From Burkholderia oklahomensis C6786 (GTDB lineage: Bacteria > Pseudomonadota > Gammaproteobacteria > Burkholderiales > Burkholderiaceae), in assembly GCF_000959365.1 (NCBI RefSeq), contig NZ_CP009556.1:682001-746000 (forward strand): DNA of 64,000 nucleotides. The letters are read 5' to 3'. The position numbers were made by a program, and so were the translations under genes. The notes below the pieces were generated by a model. The model was not told the DNA's origin. It did no database searches and saw nothing but the letters and a program-made list of their open reading frames with translations. Shown here piece by piece: positions 17,099-26,277 of the stretch; the first letter of the stretch is position 1; every line of letters begins with the position of its first letter.

Positions 17099-17974
17099 CT
17101 ACGCCGCTGATTTGAGCGCCGCTGGCGGCGGGACGGTCTCCGTTGCGTCATGCCCGGCAATCGCCAACGCCAGAGCCGGATTCAGGCTATCCACCATCGC
17201 GCTCGGGATCAAGATCGTCGCGCCGCGCTCTTTTGTCGTTTCATAGATGATATTCATCGCACGCAGTTGAAGTGCGGCTGGATGGCTCTCATACACCCGC
17301 GAGGCTTCGACGAATTTGGCCGCGATCTCGGCCTCGGCGGAACCCAGAATCACACGCGCCTGCTTTTCGCGTTCGGCTTGCGCTTGCCGCGACATCGAAT
17401 CCTGCAGCGCGACGGGGATGGCGACGTCCCGGGTTTCCACGGAGCGGACCGTGACGCCCCAATCCTCGATTTTCCTGCCGATCTCTTCTGCCAGATGGGT
17501 GTCGGCGGCCTTGCGATCGGAGAGCAGCGTGGACAACATTGACGAGCCGATCATTTCCCGCAACGAAGTTTGCGCGACGCGATCGATGGCTTGCCGATAG
17601 TCAGTGATGGCGAGCGCCGCTTTCTGCGCGTCGTGCACGTGCCAGAAAATAATGGCGTCGACGTTGACTGGCACCGTGTCTTTGGTGAGGGCCTCTTGTG
17701 CGTTGAACGCGGTCGTTTGAATGCGCTCGTCGATCACTGCGACAACGTTGTCCAGTATCGGGACGATCATAAAAAAACCTGCACCCTTGACGCTCTGTAG
17801 TTTCCCGACACGCAGGATCACGAACTTCTCCCAGACGTTGGCAACCTTCACGGAGAGCGCAACGAACACGGCGACGGCGAAGAGAGGCAACGCGAGATAC
17901 AGATTGCCCCAGGCGCCGGCAACTAGCGCCGCAAGGACGAACGCGGCGGACAGAAATAGTGTGATGGGATTCAT
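17099..17974 (-). CDS. slipin / stomatin-like SPFH-domain membrane protein
   Basis: A 291-residue band-7 protein. Two hydrophobic stretches (ITLFLSAAFVLAALVAGA and LYLALPLFAVAVFVAL) form a membrane hairpin in the first 40 residues. The SPFH domain follows: VWEKFVILRVGKLQSVKGAG, FFMIVPILDNVVAVIDERIQ, the TKDTVPVNVDAIIFW strand, and the helical RQAQAEREKQARVI...AEAEIAAKF segment typical of stomatins. The ATG at 17974 has GGAG seven bases upstream. Slipins scaffold membrane microdomains and often pair with an NfeD-family protein, but no NfeD gene is adjacent here. Confidence 0.92.
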   Translation of the reverse strand: MNPITLFLSAAFVLAALVAGAWGNLYLALPLFAVAVFVALSVKVANVWEKFVILRVGKLQSVKGAGFFMIVPILDNVVAVIDERIQTTAFNAQEALTKDTVPVNVDAIIFWHVHDAQKAALAITDYRQAIDRVAQTSLREMIGSSMLSTLLSDRKAADTHLAEEIGRKIEDWGVTVRSVETRDVAIPVALQDSMSRQAQAEREKQARVILGSAEAEIAAKFVEASRVYESHPAALQLRAMNIIYETTKERGATILIPSAMVDSLNPALALAIAGHDATETVPPPAALKSAA

Positions 17975-18354
17975 GGTGACGCTCCGTTCCGGTGATGGCG
18001 ACTTTCGGCACGGGCTGCGAAAAGCCGCACATGTCCGCTCGGTTGCCTTGCGCGTCTCGGCATCATGGGTCGAGGCACTTCGATCGAACATGCGCCGGAT
18101 TCCCACGCAAATCGGTACGGTGGCGTACCCGGATTGGGTTACTGATCAGCGCCGCTCATGAATGATCGGCGATGCTGACAGCACGGAAACCGAAGAGGGA
18201 TGATCTCTCCCGCAACGGAACCGCTTCCGGCGATCCAGCGTGCAACGGACGTGGATGGCCGGCTTCCCGAAGATTGTCCTCTAGCGTACCGACACGCCGC
18301 ACTGCCGGGAGGCACAAGGATATTTGTCCCGCTGGAAGCCAGGCGTCCTCCGCG
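17975..18354. other. intergenic, upstream of slipin
   Basis: About 380 bases between the slipin start and the HicB-like relic. It should hold the slipin promoter; I see no convincing sigma-70 hexamers and no gene. Confidence 0.4.
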
Positions 18355-18740
18355 GAATATCCAATCCACATGACGCGAGAGGAAGGCTCACGCTATCGCG
18401 GCAGGTTGCCGGATTTCCCCGAGGCCGGCGTCAAGGGAAATTCCTGCGACGAGTTGACCACGGCTGCAACGGAACAGGTCAAGGCACGGGATGACCACTG
18501 CGCGCGTCTCATTCCGTCCTCGGCAGCAGACATGTCGGCATTGCCGTCATCGAGCGTCGACGACGGCGGGGGAGTTGGAAGTTCGTCGGCATCGATCTGG
18601 ACCAGTTGACGTCGTGTTCGGTGCCGGTCGCGTTGCGCCTGCCCAAGCGCCTTTTGCAGGCAGTCGACGCGTTGGTTAAATCGCTCCACACAACCCGCGA
18701 CGCGCTGGTGGCGGCTTGTACGAAGGAAATCGGTCTACCT
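18355..18740 (+). pseudogene. HicB-like antitoxin relic with frameshift
   Basis: Two reading frames together resemble a HicB antitoxin. The first (from about 18355) reads EYPIHMTREEGSRYRGRLPD and then a pattern like FPEAG...DEL...A, matching the HicB partial RNase-H fold. In the next frame, from about 18576, WKFVGIDLDQL followed by VALRLPKRLLQAVDALVKSL matches the linker and C-terminal ribbon-helix-helix-like part. The two halves are one frame apart around 18540-18575, so the gene looks broken by an indel. No HicA-sized partner is seen. Recognition is by eye. Confidence 0.45.
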
Positions 18741-18878
18741 GAGCTACACGTCCTGCGTCGCGAACGTGTCTTGGCGCGATTGCCGGACGCGACATGGCGG
18801 ATTTGTCCGCTCAGGTTGTGCCGCTGCCCGGCAATGGCCCGGCAATGCCGGGCGAATCTCTATGCTTCGGAGAGGAAA

Positions 18879-18989
18879 ATGATGACACCCGCCATGTGGG
18901 GCATCCTGATCGGGATGGTGCTGATATTTCAGTTCTCGCTGCGCGGATACCGGCGCCGTGCGGTGAGCAAGCCGGACACTGATCGATAA
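18879..18989 (+). CDS. small single-pass membrane protein (candidate)
   Basis: A 36-residue peptide starting MMTPAMWGILIGMVLIFQFS, that is, one hydrophobic helix followed by a positively charged RGYRRRAVSK tail (inside-positive). GGAGAGG lies directly upstream at a good distance. The same frame runs in from the HicB-like relic, but the ribosome-binding site and clean membrane-helix design suggest an independent small gene. No family recognised. Confidence 0.45.
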   Translation: MMTPAMWGILIGMVLIFQFSLRGYRRRAVSKPDTDR

Positions 18990-19231
18990 CGCGGTTCCCT
19001 CGATGCGCATGATTTGACGATCGTTGCCGCGCGCCTCTCGCGGCCTTGCCTCGCCATCACACGCCGCCGGCGGTCGGCGCGCGCGCGTGCAGCGGTGTCT
19101 GCGCAGTCATGCATCGCCTGTCGCGATACGCGGTTCGCCAAAGTGGAAAGCCGGCGCTTCGCCGGCTTCGGGCTACTCCGCCTTGCTGGGACGGCTCTGC
19201 GTTCTGTCTGAGAGCGCAGAGTTTTACTGGG

Positions 19232-19435
19232 CTACCGGCTCGACAGATATCCCATGCCTAGCCGCTTTCTTGCATCGGACACACGTTGCTTCGGCGTGAA
19301 GAATATCCGCGGACCGGCATGGTCTGTCTGCCGCTGCGGGTCGACAACGGGCATTCCGTCGTCCGTCGCTCGCTCCTCCGCATATTTTTGCTGCCTGCGC
19401 TCCGTTTCTCCCGCTTGATTCGCGCGATCGTTCAT
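19232..19435 (-). CDS. small hydrophilic hypothetical protein
   Basis: A 67-residue charged protein starting MNDRANQAGETERRQQ. It has a long polar N-terminal half and ends PKQRVSDARKRLGMGYLSS. AAGGAG stands seven bases before this ATG, a strong ribosome-binding site that decides the start against a nearer ATG two codons earlier. No transmembrane segment or known motif is seen and the family is not recognised. Confidence 0.5.
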   Translation of the reverse strand: MNDRANQAGETERRQQKYAEERATDDGMPVVDPQRQTDHAGPRIFFTPKQRVSDARKRLGMGYLSSR

Positions 19436-19672
19436 CGACATGCTCCTTTTGAGACCGGGGTTTCGACGTCGATTCGCTCTTCGCAGCCTGAACCGGCGCG
19501 TGCAATGCAGATCGTGACTGATGATTCGGTCACGGCGCTTCCATCCCGGCGTAGGCTGCGGCAAGCGGGAAATCCAAGCACTTTTTTCAGAATGCGCGTG
19601 CGCGTGCGCAAAGTCGGTACGTTGCCGTACGGACTGGATGACATGGATGTACGCCTTGCGAGGCGCGGGGTT

Positions 19673-20392
19673 CTAAAGCCGTTTCAAGTCGGGGAGTAGG
19701 CGGTCGAATTCCCGCTTGACCACGCCGTAGCATTCGCACGCGCGCTTTTCGAGCCCGGGCCGGTCCAATACCTCGATGTGCCCATAGCTGTAGCGGATCA
19801 GTCCGGCATCCTGAAGTTTCAGCGCCGCTTCCGTCACGCCCGATCGTCGTACACCGAGCATGTTGGCGATCAGTTCCTGCGTCATCGTCAACTCGTTCGA
19901 AGGCAGGCGATCCAGGCTGAGCAGCAGCCATCGGCAAAGCTGCTGGTCGATCGAATGATGTCGGTTACACACGGCCGTTTGCGCCATCTGCGTGATGAGC
20001 GCCTGGGTATAGCGCAGCAGCAGCCGCTGCATGGAACCGCCTCGACGAAATTCATCCTTCAGGATGCGTGCGTCGAGGCGATAAGCTTGCCCCCCGCTTT
20101 GAACGATCGCCCGGCTCGGGGTCGTTTCGCCGCCCATGAAAAGCGCAATGCCGATCAACCCGTCGTTGCCGACGATCGCGATTTCGGCCGATGAACCGTC
20201 TTCCATCACGTACAGCAGCGACACGATTGCAGTCGTCGGGAAATAGACGTGGCTGAGAGAACCCCCCGACTCATACAGCACCTTTCCCAAAGGCATGTCG
20301 ACCAGCGTAAGGTGCGGCAAAAGATGCTCCCGATCCACTTCGGGCAGCGCCGCAAGCAGATGGTTTGCGTTCAGAGACTGCGGATCCGGCAT
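19673..20392 (-). CDS. Crp/Fnr-family transcriptional regulator
   Basis: A 239-residue regulator. Residues 20-140 form the cyclic-nucleotide-binding-like beta-roll (HLTLVDMPLGKVLYESGG, HVYFPTTAIVSLLYVMEDGS, IAIVGNDGLIGIALFMGG). The C-terminal winged helix is at about 165-215, with LTMTQELIANMLGVRRSGV as helix-turn-helix followed by LQDAGLIRYSYGHIEVLD. The AEIAIVGNDGLIG type without FNR cysteines is common in Burkholderia, where members respond to unknown signals. CAGGAG precedes the ATG by seven bases. It stands alone on the minus strand. Confidence 0.92.
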   Translation of the reverse strand: MPDPQSLNANHLLAALPEVDREHLLPHLTLVDMPLGKVLYESGGSLSHVYFPTTAIVSLLYVMEDGSSAEIAIVGNDGLIGIALFMGGETTPSRAIVQSGGQAYRLDARILKDEFRRGGSMQRLLLRYTQALITQMAQTAVCNRHHSIDQQLCRWLLLSLDRLPSNELTMTQELIANMLGVRRSGVTEAALKLQDAGLIRYSYGHIEVLDRPGLEKRACECYGVVKREFDRLLPDLKRL

Positions 20393-20495
20393 GCGTCACT
20401 CCTGAGCTGCTGTCTGGCGCCAAGCGTTCCGTGACAACCATCGGCCGGTGTATGCGGTCCGCGCCGATCTTCGTCAAACTGACGGAGTAATCGGG

Positions 20496-20714
20496 CTACT
20501 CGAACTCGCGAAGCAAACGTTGAGCGAGAATCTTGGCGTCGTCCAGTGCAAGGTCGTATCGTTCTCTATGGATGTCAGTCTGGTACGGATGATCGTCGTT
20601 CGGCCCCTCGGTGGCGTGGCTCAAATACACGTAACCGCGATACAAGCCACTCGTGGTTTCCATCACACGAATGCGTGCAACGTGTGTTTTGCTGGTGAAT
20701 ATGAGGTCGTCCAT
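20496..20714 (-). CDS. small hypothetical protein
   Basis: A 72-residue protein starting MDDLIFTSKTHVARIRVMET, with beta-rich middle (GLYRGYVYLSHATEG) and a C-terminal helix (YDLALDDAKILAQRLLREFE). GGGGG precedes the ATG at suitable distance. The balanced composition and good secondary-structure pattern make it likely to be real. No function is recognised. Confidence 0.6.
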   Translation of the reverse strand: MDDLIFTSKTHVARIRVMETTSGLYRGYVYLSHATEGPNDDHPYQTDIHRERYDLALDDAKILAQRLLREFE

Positions 20715-21328
20715 GATGGCCCCCAGCGTGCGTCAGGACATCCTAGCACGCTGGGCGGCTAAAGGCTGCCGACCGGTCTACCCTTCGCCGCGCTTTGCCG
20801 CGCGGGCCCGCTTCAATGACGCATTCCCTCGGCCAAGCATCCAATGCGCGCCTGTGGATCTACCTCCGTCGATCTGACCAGGGACGAGCAGCCCGGGCAC
20901 TCGTCATGCTCGTCGCACGTCATGCCGCTACGTTCGACGGTCCTCACGGGCCTGAGGTCTCCCGGCTCGATGCCAACAAGCTTGCCGTGCAGGGGAATGC
21001 ACATTGCCAATCGACGAAATTCTGATTGGTGGCGGCTGGTTTCAAATGTCCGAACATGGACGCCCCCGGTTGGCCAAGTATTGGCGCACGGTGTGTCGCG
21101 ACTCACCTTCGGGAATTTTCACGTTTCATCGCATAGGCCGAGTTTTTTCGCGCATCGCGTCACATGGCTCATGATGACGTGACGGCGTTGGTGAAACGTC
21201 GCCATCAATTCAGGGACCTCGTTTTCGATGAATCTGTCACTCGGCAGGAACCTTGATGAATCACGACGCCGTTTGGCGGTGCGCGTCATCTACCGCGATC
21301 GAAGCGCATGATTGCGCTGAAGAAACCA
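20715..21328. other. intergenic, no certain gene
   Basis: About 610 bases between a small hypothetical gene and the 3' end of the diguanylate cyclase gene. A minus-strand frame at 20813-21106 (GTG start, 97 codons) contains CDEHDECPGC, a possible zinc-binding cluster, but has no good ribosome-binding site. I cannot support it as a gene. Confidence 0.4.
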
Positions 21329-22720
21329 CTAGCGGTCCGGAACCGCGGCCGAGGTTGCGTCGAGATGCGGCGCCGCGATGACGTTCCTTCCCAGCATCTT
21401 CGCGCGATAAAGCGCCGCGTCGGAGGCCGCGACCAGCGCTTCCGGCGTTTCGAACGGATTGCCGCTGCTCGTCGCATAGCCCGCGCTCACCGTCACGTAG
21501 CCGGGCGGCATGTCGGCGGCGATGCGCAGGCGTTCGACCGATTGCCGCACCTGCTCGGCGATCGTCGCCGCGCCGCGTTCGTCCGTGCCCGGCAGCACGA
21601 CGGCGAATTCCTCGCCGCCGTAGCGCGCGACAAAATCGTGGGGACGATTCGCCACGCCGGACAGCGCGGCCGCGACGGCGACGAGACACGTGTCCCCTTG
21701 CAAATGGCCGAATGCGTCGTTGTAGTGCTTGAAATGATCGACGTCGACCATCACGAGCGCGATCGGTTGATTGTGCCGATGCGCATGGCGAAAGGCTTTT
21801 TCGAACTGCTCGTTGAAATAGCTGCGGTTGTACACCATCGTCAGTGCATCGTGCGCGGCGGTCCGCACCAGCGATGCATGCGCGTCGAACAGGCGGCGAT
21901 ACAGCATCGTGACTTCCCAAACGAGCGCGCAGACCAGGATGCCCGGCGTCAGCATGCTGAAGAGCCGCGCGATGTACCAGCCGGCGCTGAAGCGCCCGGT
22001 GCTCAGCAGATTCAGGCTGGCATCGGTGAAGCACGCGAGCACGACGACGATGAGCCAGACGTCGAGCACCGTCCTCATGCGGCCGATGAGCAGCACGGCC
22101 GCGACCGCGCCGAGGTTGATCGCCCAAACGACGATCGCAGCCGGTTTTGCGGCGAGCAACGCGTTGTCGAAAAACGGATCGAACGGTTCCGGCAGATCGG
22201 CGTACAGCGCGACCAGGCTGAGCGATATGCCCAGCGCGACCGGGCCGCCGATCAATGCCGCCGACCAGCGGCCGACGTGACGGGTGCGGTTGAGCCGATT
22301 CGCGAGCCGGTATCGCGTCAGCTGCGCCAGCACGACGAGCAGCGGGAACCCGCCGTGCCAGAACACCCATATCCATGCAGCGCTGTCAGGCCGGGCGCCG
22401 AGCAGACCGGTCGGTGAGAAGATGCCGGGAAACGCGAGCAGCTGAAGCGCCACCGTCGCCGCCGTAAACGCATACGCGCCGGCGAGTGCGCCGAGGACCG
22501 GGCGTCGCATCACGGTGAACTGCGAGCCGAGAAGGAAGGCCGCGATTGCCGAGGTGGTGAACACCGTCAATGCGCACATGGGCAAGAACGGTCCGACGGC
22601 GGGCAACTGCAGATTCGCGCGCGGCGCGGTAGCCGCGAGCGCGAGCAATGTCAGCAGCGCCAACGATCCTGCCCCCAGCGTCTGCAAGCGAGACGGGCGT
22701 TGAATGAGAAAGCCATCCAT
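21329..22720 (-). CDS. membrane diguanylate cyclase (GGDEF domain)
   Basis: A 463-residue protein. Residues 15-275 contain about eight hydrophobic helices, a MASE4-like integral membrane sensor. The GGDEF domain spans about 295-455: AHDALTMVYNRSYFNEQFEK at its start, VDVDHFKHYNDAFGHLQGD for metal and substrate binding, and the active-site motif GGEEF. RPHD lies five residues before GGEEF, so the RxxD inhibitory site for c-di-GMP feedback is intact. It should make c-di-GMP. The start at 22720 is supported by GGGGGGAT upstream. It is monocistronic. Confidence 0.93.
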   Translation of the reverse strand: MDGFLIQRPSRLQTLGAGSLALLTLLALAATAPRANLQLPAVGPFLPMCALTVFTTSAIAAFLLGSQFTVMRRPVLGALAGAYAFTAATVALQLLAFPGIFSPTGLLGARPDSAAWIWVFWHGGFPLLVVLAQLTRYRLANRLNRTRHVGRWSAALIGGPVALGISLSLVALYADLPEPFDPFFDNALLAAKPAAIVVWAINLGAVAAVLLIGRMRTVLDVWLIVVVLACFTDASLNLLSTGRFSAGWYIARLFSMLTPGILVCALVWEVTMLYRRLFDAHASLVRTAAHDALTMVYNRSYFNEQFEKAFRHAHRHNQPIALVMVDVDHFKHYNDAFGHLQGDTCLVAVAAALSGVANRPHDFVARYGGEEFAVVLPGTDERGAATIAEQVRQSVERLRIAADMPPGYVTVSAGYATSSGNPFETPEALVAASDAALYRAKMLGRNVIAAPHLDATSAAVPDR

Positions 22721-23323
22721 GGGATCCCCCCGAACGCGAAAGCCCGCGCCTCGATCCGATGGGCGGCGAGATGGACGTGGGAAGCGGACCCGGAACGCGC
22801 GTCGCACCAATTAATGGAATGTTTATTACGCGATCCGCTTCGACGTTGATTTACTTTAGTCTATGCGGGACGCATCGTCATTCGCGGATGATCGGCGTCG
22901 CGGCGGCGATGGATGAATGAGTTTTTTCGATTGTCGCGGGCGAGGGCGAGGTCGTCGGACGGCGAGGTCGTCGACGCGGTACGTCAAAGGCCTTGCACAA
23001 GCGGCGTTCTTCGACGAAGCGAGTTCGATCTCGGCCCGACGCCGCGCGCGAAGCGGCTCGAGCGCATGACGTGCCCGGTACTTGGCGTCCGGCCGGCCAC
23101 CGTTCTCATTTCTCATTCTCCGAGCCCGCGTGACGAGTGAAATCGCCGCCGATGTCTCGCCCGCGATTCGAACGCCTGCTCTGCAAATGTTGCCGCGTCG
23201 GTCGCCATCGTCGATCAACAGGCTTACCATGTCCGGGCTGCCGCCCGCGGCGCGGCCTCGAAGGCACGCGGATCGCTCGCGCGGCGGCATGCATTCCGTG
23301 CTGCAGCAACGAAGGAGAGCTCA
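22721..23323. other. intergenic between divergent genes
   Basis: About 600 bases between the diguanylate cyclase and flavoprotein genes. The part at 22805-22865 is relatively AT-rich and likely holds the cyclase promoter. No gene or repeat seen. Confidence 0.4.
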
Positions 23324-24703
23324 ATGACTCGACGCTTCGACGCGATCATCATCGGCACCGGTCAATCCGGCCCCCCGCTCGCCGCCCGGCTGTCCGGCGC
23401 GGGCATGACGGTGGCCGTCGTCGAGCGTGCGCGCTTCGGCGGCACGTGCGTGAATACCGGCTGCATCCCCACCAAGACGCTGATCGCGAGCGCGTACGCG
23501 GCGCACCTGGCTCGACGGGCCAGCGAATACGGCGTGGCGATCGGCGGGCCTGTCGCGGTCGACATGAAGAAGGTGAAGGCGCGCAAGGACCGGATCTCGG
23601 CGAGTTCGAACCACGGTGTCGAACAGTGGGTCCGTGGTCTGGAGAATGGCACGGTCTATCAGGGCCATGCCCGCTTCGAGCGCGCGCATGCCGTGCGCGT
23701 CGGCGACGAACTGCTGGAAGCCGACCGGATCTTCATCAACGTCGGCGGGCGGGCGCTGATTCCGCCGATGCCGGGCCTCGATCAGGTGTCCTATCTCACC
23801 AATTCGAGCATGATGGACGTGGACTTCCTGCCGGAGCATCTGGTCATCGTCGGCGGCAGCTACGTCGGGCTCGAGTTCGGCCAGATGTACCGGCGCTTCG
23901 GATCGCGCGTGACGATCGTGGAGAAAGGCGCGCGGCTGATCAAGCGCGAGGACGAGGACGTGTCGCAGGCGGTGCGGGAGATTCTGGAAGGCGAGGGAAT
24001 CGACGTCCGGCTCGACGCCGATTGCCTGAGCGTGCGCCGCGATTCGGGCAACGTGGTCGTCGGGCTCGATTGCGCCGCCGGCGCGCGCGAAGTGGCGGGC
24101 TCGCATCTGCTGCTCGCCGTCGGGCGCGTGCCCAACACCGACGATCTCGGACTGGACAAGGCCGGCGTCGAAACCGACGCGCACGGCTACATCAAGGTGG
24201 ACGAGCAACTGCGCACCAACGTCGAGGGCATCTGGGCGATAGGCGACTGCAACGGCCGCGGCGGGTTCACTCACACGTCCTACAACGACTACGAGATCGT
24301 CGCGGCCAACCTCCTCGACAACGATCCGCGCAAGGTGTCGGACCGCATCCCGGCCTATGCGATGTTCATCGATCCGCCGCTCGCACGCGTGGGGATGACG
24401 CAGGCCGAAGCGGTCGGAGCGGGGCGCAGGCTGCTGGTCGGCACGCGCCCGATGACGCGCGTCGGGCGCGCGGTGGAAAAAGGCGAGAGCCTGGGGTTCA
24501 TGAAGGTGATCGTCGATGCGGACAGCGATGCGATTCTGGGCGCGTCGATCCTGGGCGTGGCGGGCGACGAAGTCGTGCATTCGCTGCTCGACGTGATGTA
24601 CGCGAAAGCGCCATACACGACGGTCAGCCGCGCGATGCACATTCACCCGACCGTGTCGGAGCTGGTGCCGACGCTGCTTCAGGATTTGCATCCGCCGGGG
24701 TAG
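23324..24703 (+). CDS. FAD-dependent pyridine nucleotide-disulfide oxidoreductase (class I)
   Basis: A 459-residue flavoprotein. FAD site IIIGTGQSGPPLAARL at residue 8, redox-active disulfide GGTCVNTGCIPTK near residue 42, NAD(P) motif VIVGGSYVGLEFG near 180, second FAD block GIWAIGDCNG near 300, and the C-terminal catalytic dyad HIHPTVSE near 445. This is the lipoamide dehydrogenase/mercuric reductase fold. It lacks an N-terminal heavy-metal domain and a C-terminal vicinal Cys pair, so mercury reduction is not supported. The N-terminal GTGQSGPPLA instead of GxGxxG...A is typical of the uncharacterised mercuric-reductase-like branch. GGAG precedes the ATG. Monocistronic; substrate unknown. 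Confidence 0.9.
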   Translation: MTRRFDAIIIGTGQSGPPLAARLSGAGMTVAVVERARFGGTCVNTGCIPTKTLIASAYAAHLARRASEYGVAIGGPVAVDMKKVKARKDRISASSNHGVEQWVRGLENGTVYQGHARFERAHAVRVGDELLEADRIFINVGGRALIPPMPGLDQVSYLTNSSMMDVDFLPEHLVIVGGSYVGLEFGQMYRRFGSRVTIVEKGARLIKREDEDVSQAVREILEGEGIDVRLDADCLSVRRDSGNVVVGLDCAAGAREVAGSHLLLAVGRVPNTDDLGLDKAGVETDAHGYIKVDEQLRTNVEGIWAIGDCNGRGGFTHTSYNDYEIVAANLLDNDPRKVSDRIPAYAMFIDPPLARVGMTQAEAVGAGRRLLVGTRPMTRVGRAVEKGESLGFMKVIVDADSDAILGASILGVAGDEVVHSLLDVMYAKAPYTTVSRAMHIHPTVSELVPTLLQDLHPPG

Positions 24704-25253
24704 CGCTGGGGATGGCGGGGACGCACGCGTGAGCGGAGGTTCGCTCCGGATCGAGCGCGCTTGCGCTCATGGCCGAGAGCCGGATGCTGAACACCCGGCG
24801 CTGCGCAAGCCGGTGCGGGCGACACCGGGTCGAAGCACGATCGAAATCCGGCGAACGCGATCGGTTGCGCGTCCTGGCTCCGCGAAGGTTGGCTGTCGAG
24901 CGCTCAAGCATGCGTATTCGAGCCATTGGACCACCGTCGTTCGGCGGCGGTTCGCGGCGGAGCGCGTCGTATCGCGCGATTTAAGATGCGGTCGCTCCGC
25001 TCGCGAGCGCAACGAACAGATCGAGCAGATCGAGCATCCCGCGACAACCGGATGCTTCGACTGGCTGCGCAGCGCCCGGCCGCCGCGAGCAAAAAATGCG
25101 CCGCAGGTGTCCGCCGTCGCGATCGAACAGCGTACGGACCAGCGTTCAGACCGGCGCGTCGCGCCGGCCTGCGACGACCGTACATCACCACACATCATTC
25201 AGGCATCCGTACCATCACGCGCATCGCCTCCGGCCGCGAACGGCCGCGACGAA
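24704..25253. other. intergenic, convergent region, no gene seen
   Basis: About 550 bases between the convergent flavoprotein and sugar-binding protein genes. No coding pattern, strong hairpin with T-run or repeat was found by eye. Confidence 0.4.
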
Positions 25254-26201
25254 TCAATGCGAGCTCCAGCCCTTGTAGTTCTTCACGTTGTCGCGCGTGA
25301 TGAGCGTGGGTTCGAGCAGGATCATCGAATTGGCGGGCTTGTGTCCGTTCATGATCCCGTAGCCGACCGCGACGGCCTTCTTCGCCATCGCGAACGGATC
25401 CTGGCTCGACGACGCCTGAACCTGCGTGTCGCTCTTGAGCGCGGTCTCGATATCGGGCGCGCCGTCGACCGACGTGATCACGATGCCGTTGCGATGCAAC
25501 TGCTTCGCGGCGAGATCGCTGCCGACCGCCTGCGGATCGTTGATCGTGAAGAGGCCGTCGACCTTCGGAAAGCGCGTCAGGTAGCCCTGCATCGCGTTCA
25601 TGCCGCCTTCGCGCGAGCCCTTGCCGTCCTGATCGCTCGACAGCAGCTTGAGGCCCGGATTCTTCGTGAGCACCGCCTTGCAGCCGTTCACGCGATCGAC
25701 GACCGCGGACACCTGCGGGCCGTTCTCGATGATCACGTTGCCCTTGCCGCCGAGCTTCTTCGCGATGTAGTCGCACGCGAGTTCGCCCGCCTTCACGTTG
25801 TTCGTCTGGACGGTCGCGTCCGCGCCGGCCGCCGCGACGTCGACCGCGACCACCGCGATGCCGGCCGCCTGCGCCTTGCGCACGGCGGGCTCGATCGCCT
25901 TCGGATCGGCGGCGTTCAGCAGGATCATGTCGACGTGCGCCGAGATGAAGTTGTCGATCTGCGTGAACTGCTTGTTCAGGTCGTAATCGGCGGAAACCGC
26001 GGTGATCTTCGCGTTCGGATTGATTTCCTTCGCCTGCGCTTCGGCGCCTTTCACGACGGTGACGAAGTACGGATTGCCGAGCGAGCCGACGGTGATGCCG
26101 ATCGATTTGAGCGGCTTGTCGGCCGCGTGGGCCGCGCATGCGGCGAACGCGAGCGCGCACGCGGCGCCGGTCTGAACGAGCTTGTGCTTGATCTCCAACA
26201 T
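25254..26201 (-). CDS. sugar ABC transporter, periplasmic binding protein (ribose type)
   Basis: A 315-residue type I periplasmic binding protein. The signal peptide is KHKLVQTGAACALAFAACAA followed by HAA. The mature part shows SIGITVGSLGNPYFVTVVKG, ISAHVDMILLNAADPKAIEP, VVAVDVAAAGADATVQTNN and the hinge-region VDGLFTINDPQAVGSDLAAK, all typical of the RbsB group for pentoses and hexoses. It is the last gene of the ROK-ATPase-permease-binding protein order, 76 bases after the permease gene, with a GC-rich hairpin in that gap. The sugar cannot be read from sequence; ribose, allose, xylose or a sugar alcohol are all possible. Confidence 0.93.
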   Translation of the reverse strand: MLEIKHKLVQTGAACALAFAACAAHAADKPLKSIGITVGSLGNPYFVTVVKGAEAQAKEINPNAKITAVSADYDLNKQFTQIDNFISAHVDMILLNAADPKAIEPAVRKAQAAGIAVVAVDVAAAGADATVQTNNVKAGELACDYIAKKLGGKGNVIIENGPQVSAVVDRVNGCKAVLTKNPGLKLLSSDQDGKGSREGGMNAMQGYLTRFPKVDGLFTINDPQAVGSDLAAKQLHRNGIVITSVDGAPDIETALKSDTQVQASSSQDPFAMAKKAVAVGYGIMNGHKPANSMILLEPTLITRDNVKNYKGWSSH

Positions 26202-26231
26202 GTCGTTGTCTCCGTATGGTCCGTGATGGAG

Positions 26232-26259
26232 GGCGCGCGCGAGGACCTGCGCGCGCGCC
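26232..26259 (-). promoter_or_regulatory. GC-rich hairpin between permease and binding-protein genes
   Basis: A 9-bp perfect stem GGCGCGCGC/GCGCGCGCC with a 10-base loop in the 76-base gap. Such intercistronic stems often protect or attenuate mRNA, so the abundant binding protein can be expressed at a different level from the permease. Confidence 0.5.
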
Positions 26260-26277
26260 GCATGGCGGTTCGATGCA

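Noticed and set aside
20813..21106. Possible 97-codon Cys-containing gene
   Set aside because: GTG start, no good ribosome-binding site and no recognisable family; mentioned only in the intergenic entry.
23324..24703. Mercuric reductase merA
   Set aside because: The fold matches, but the C-terminal vicinal cysteines and N-terminal metal domain are missing and no mer genes are near.
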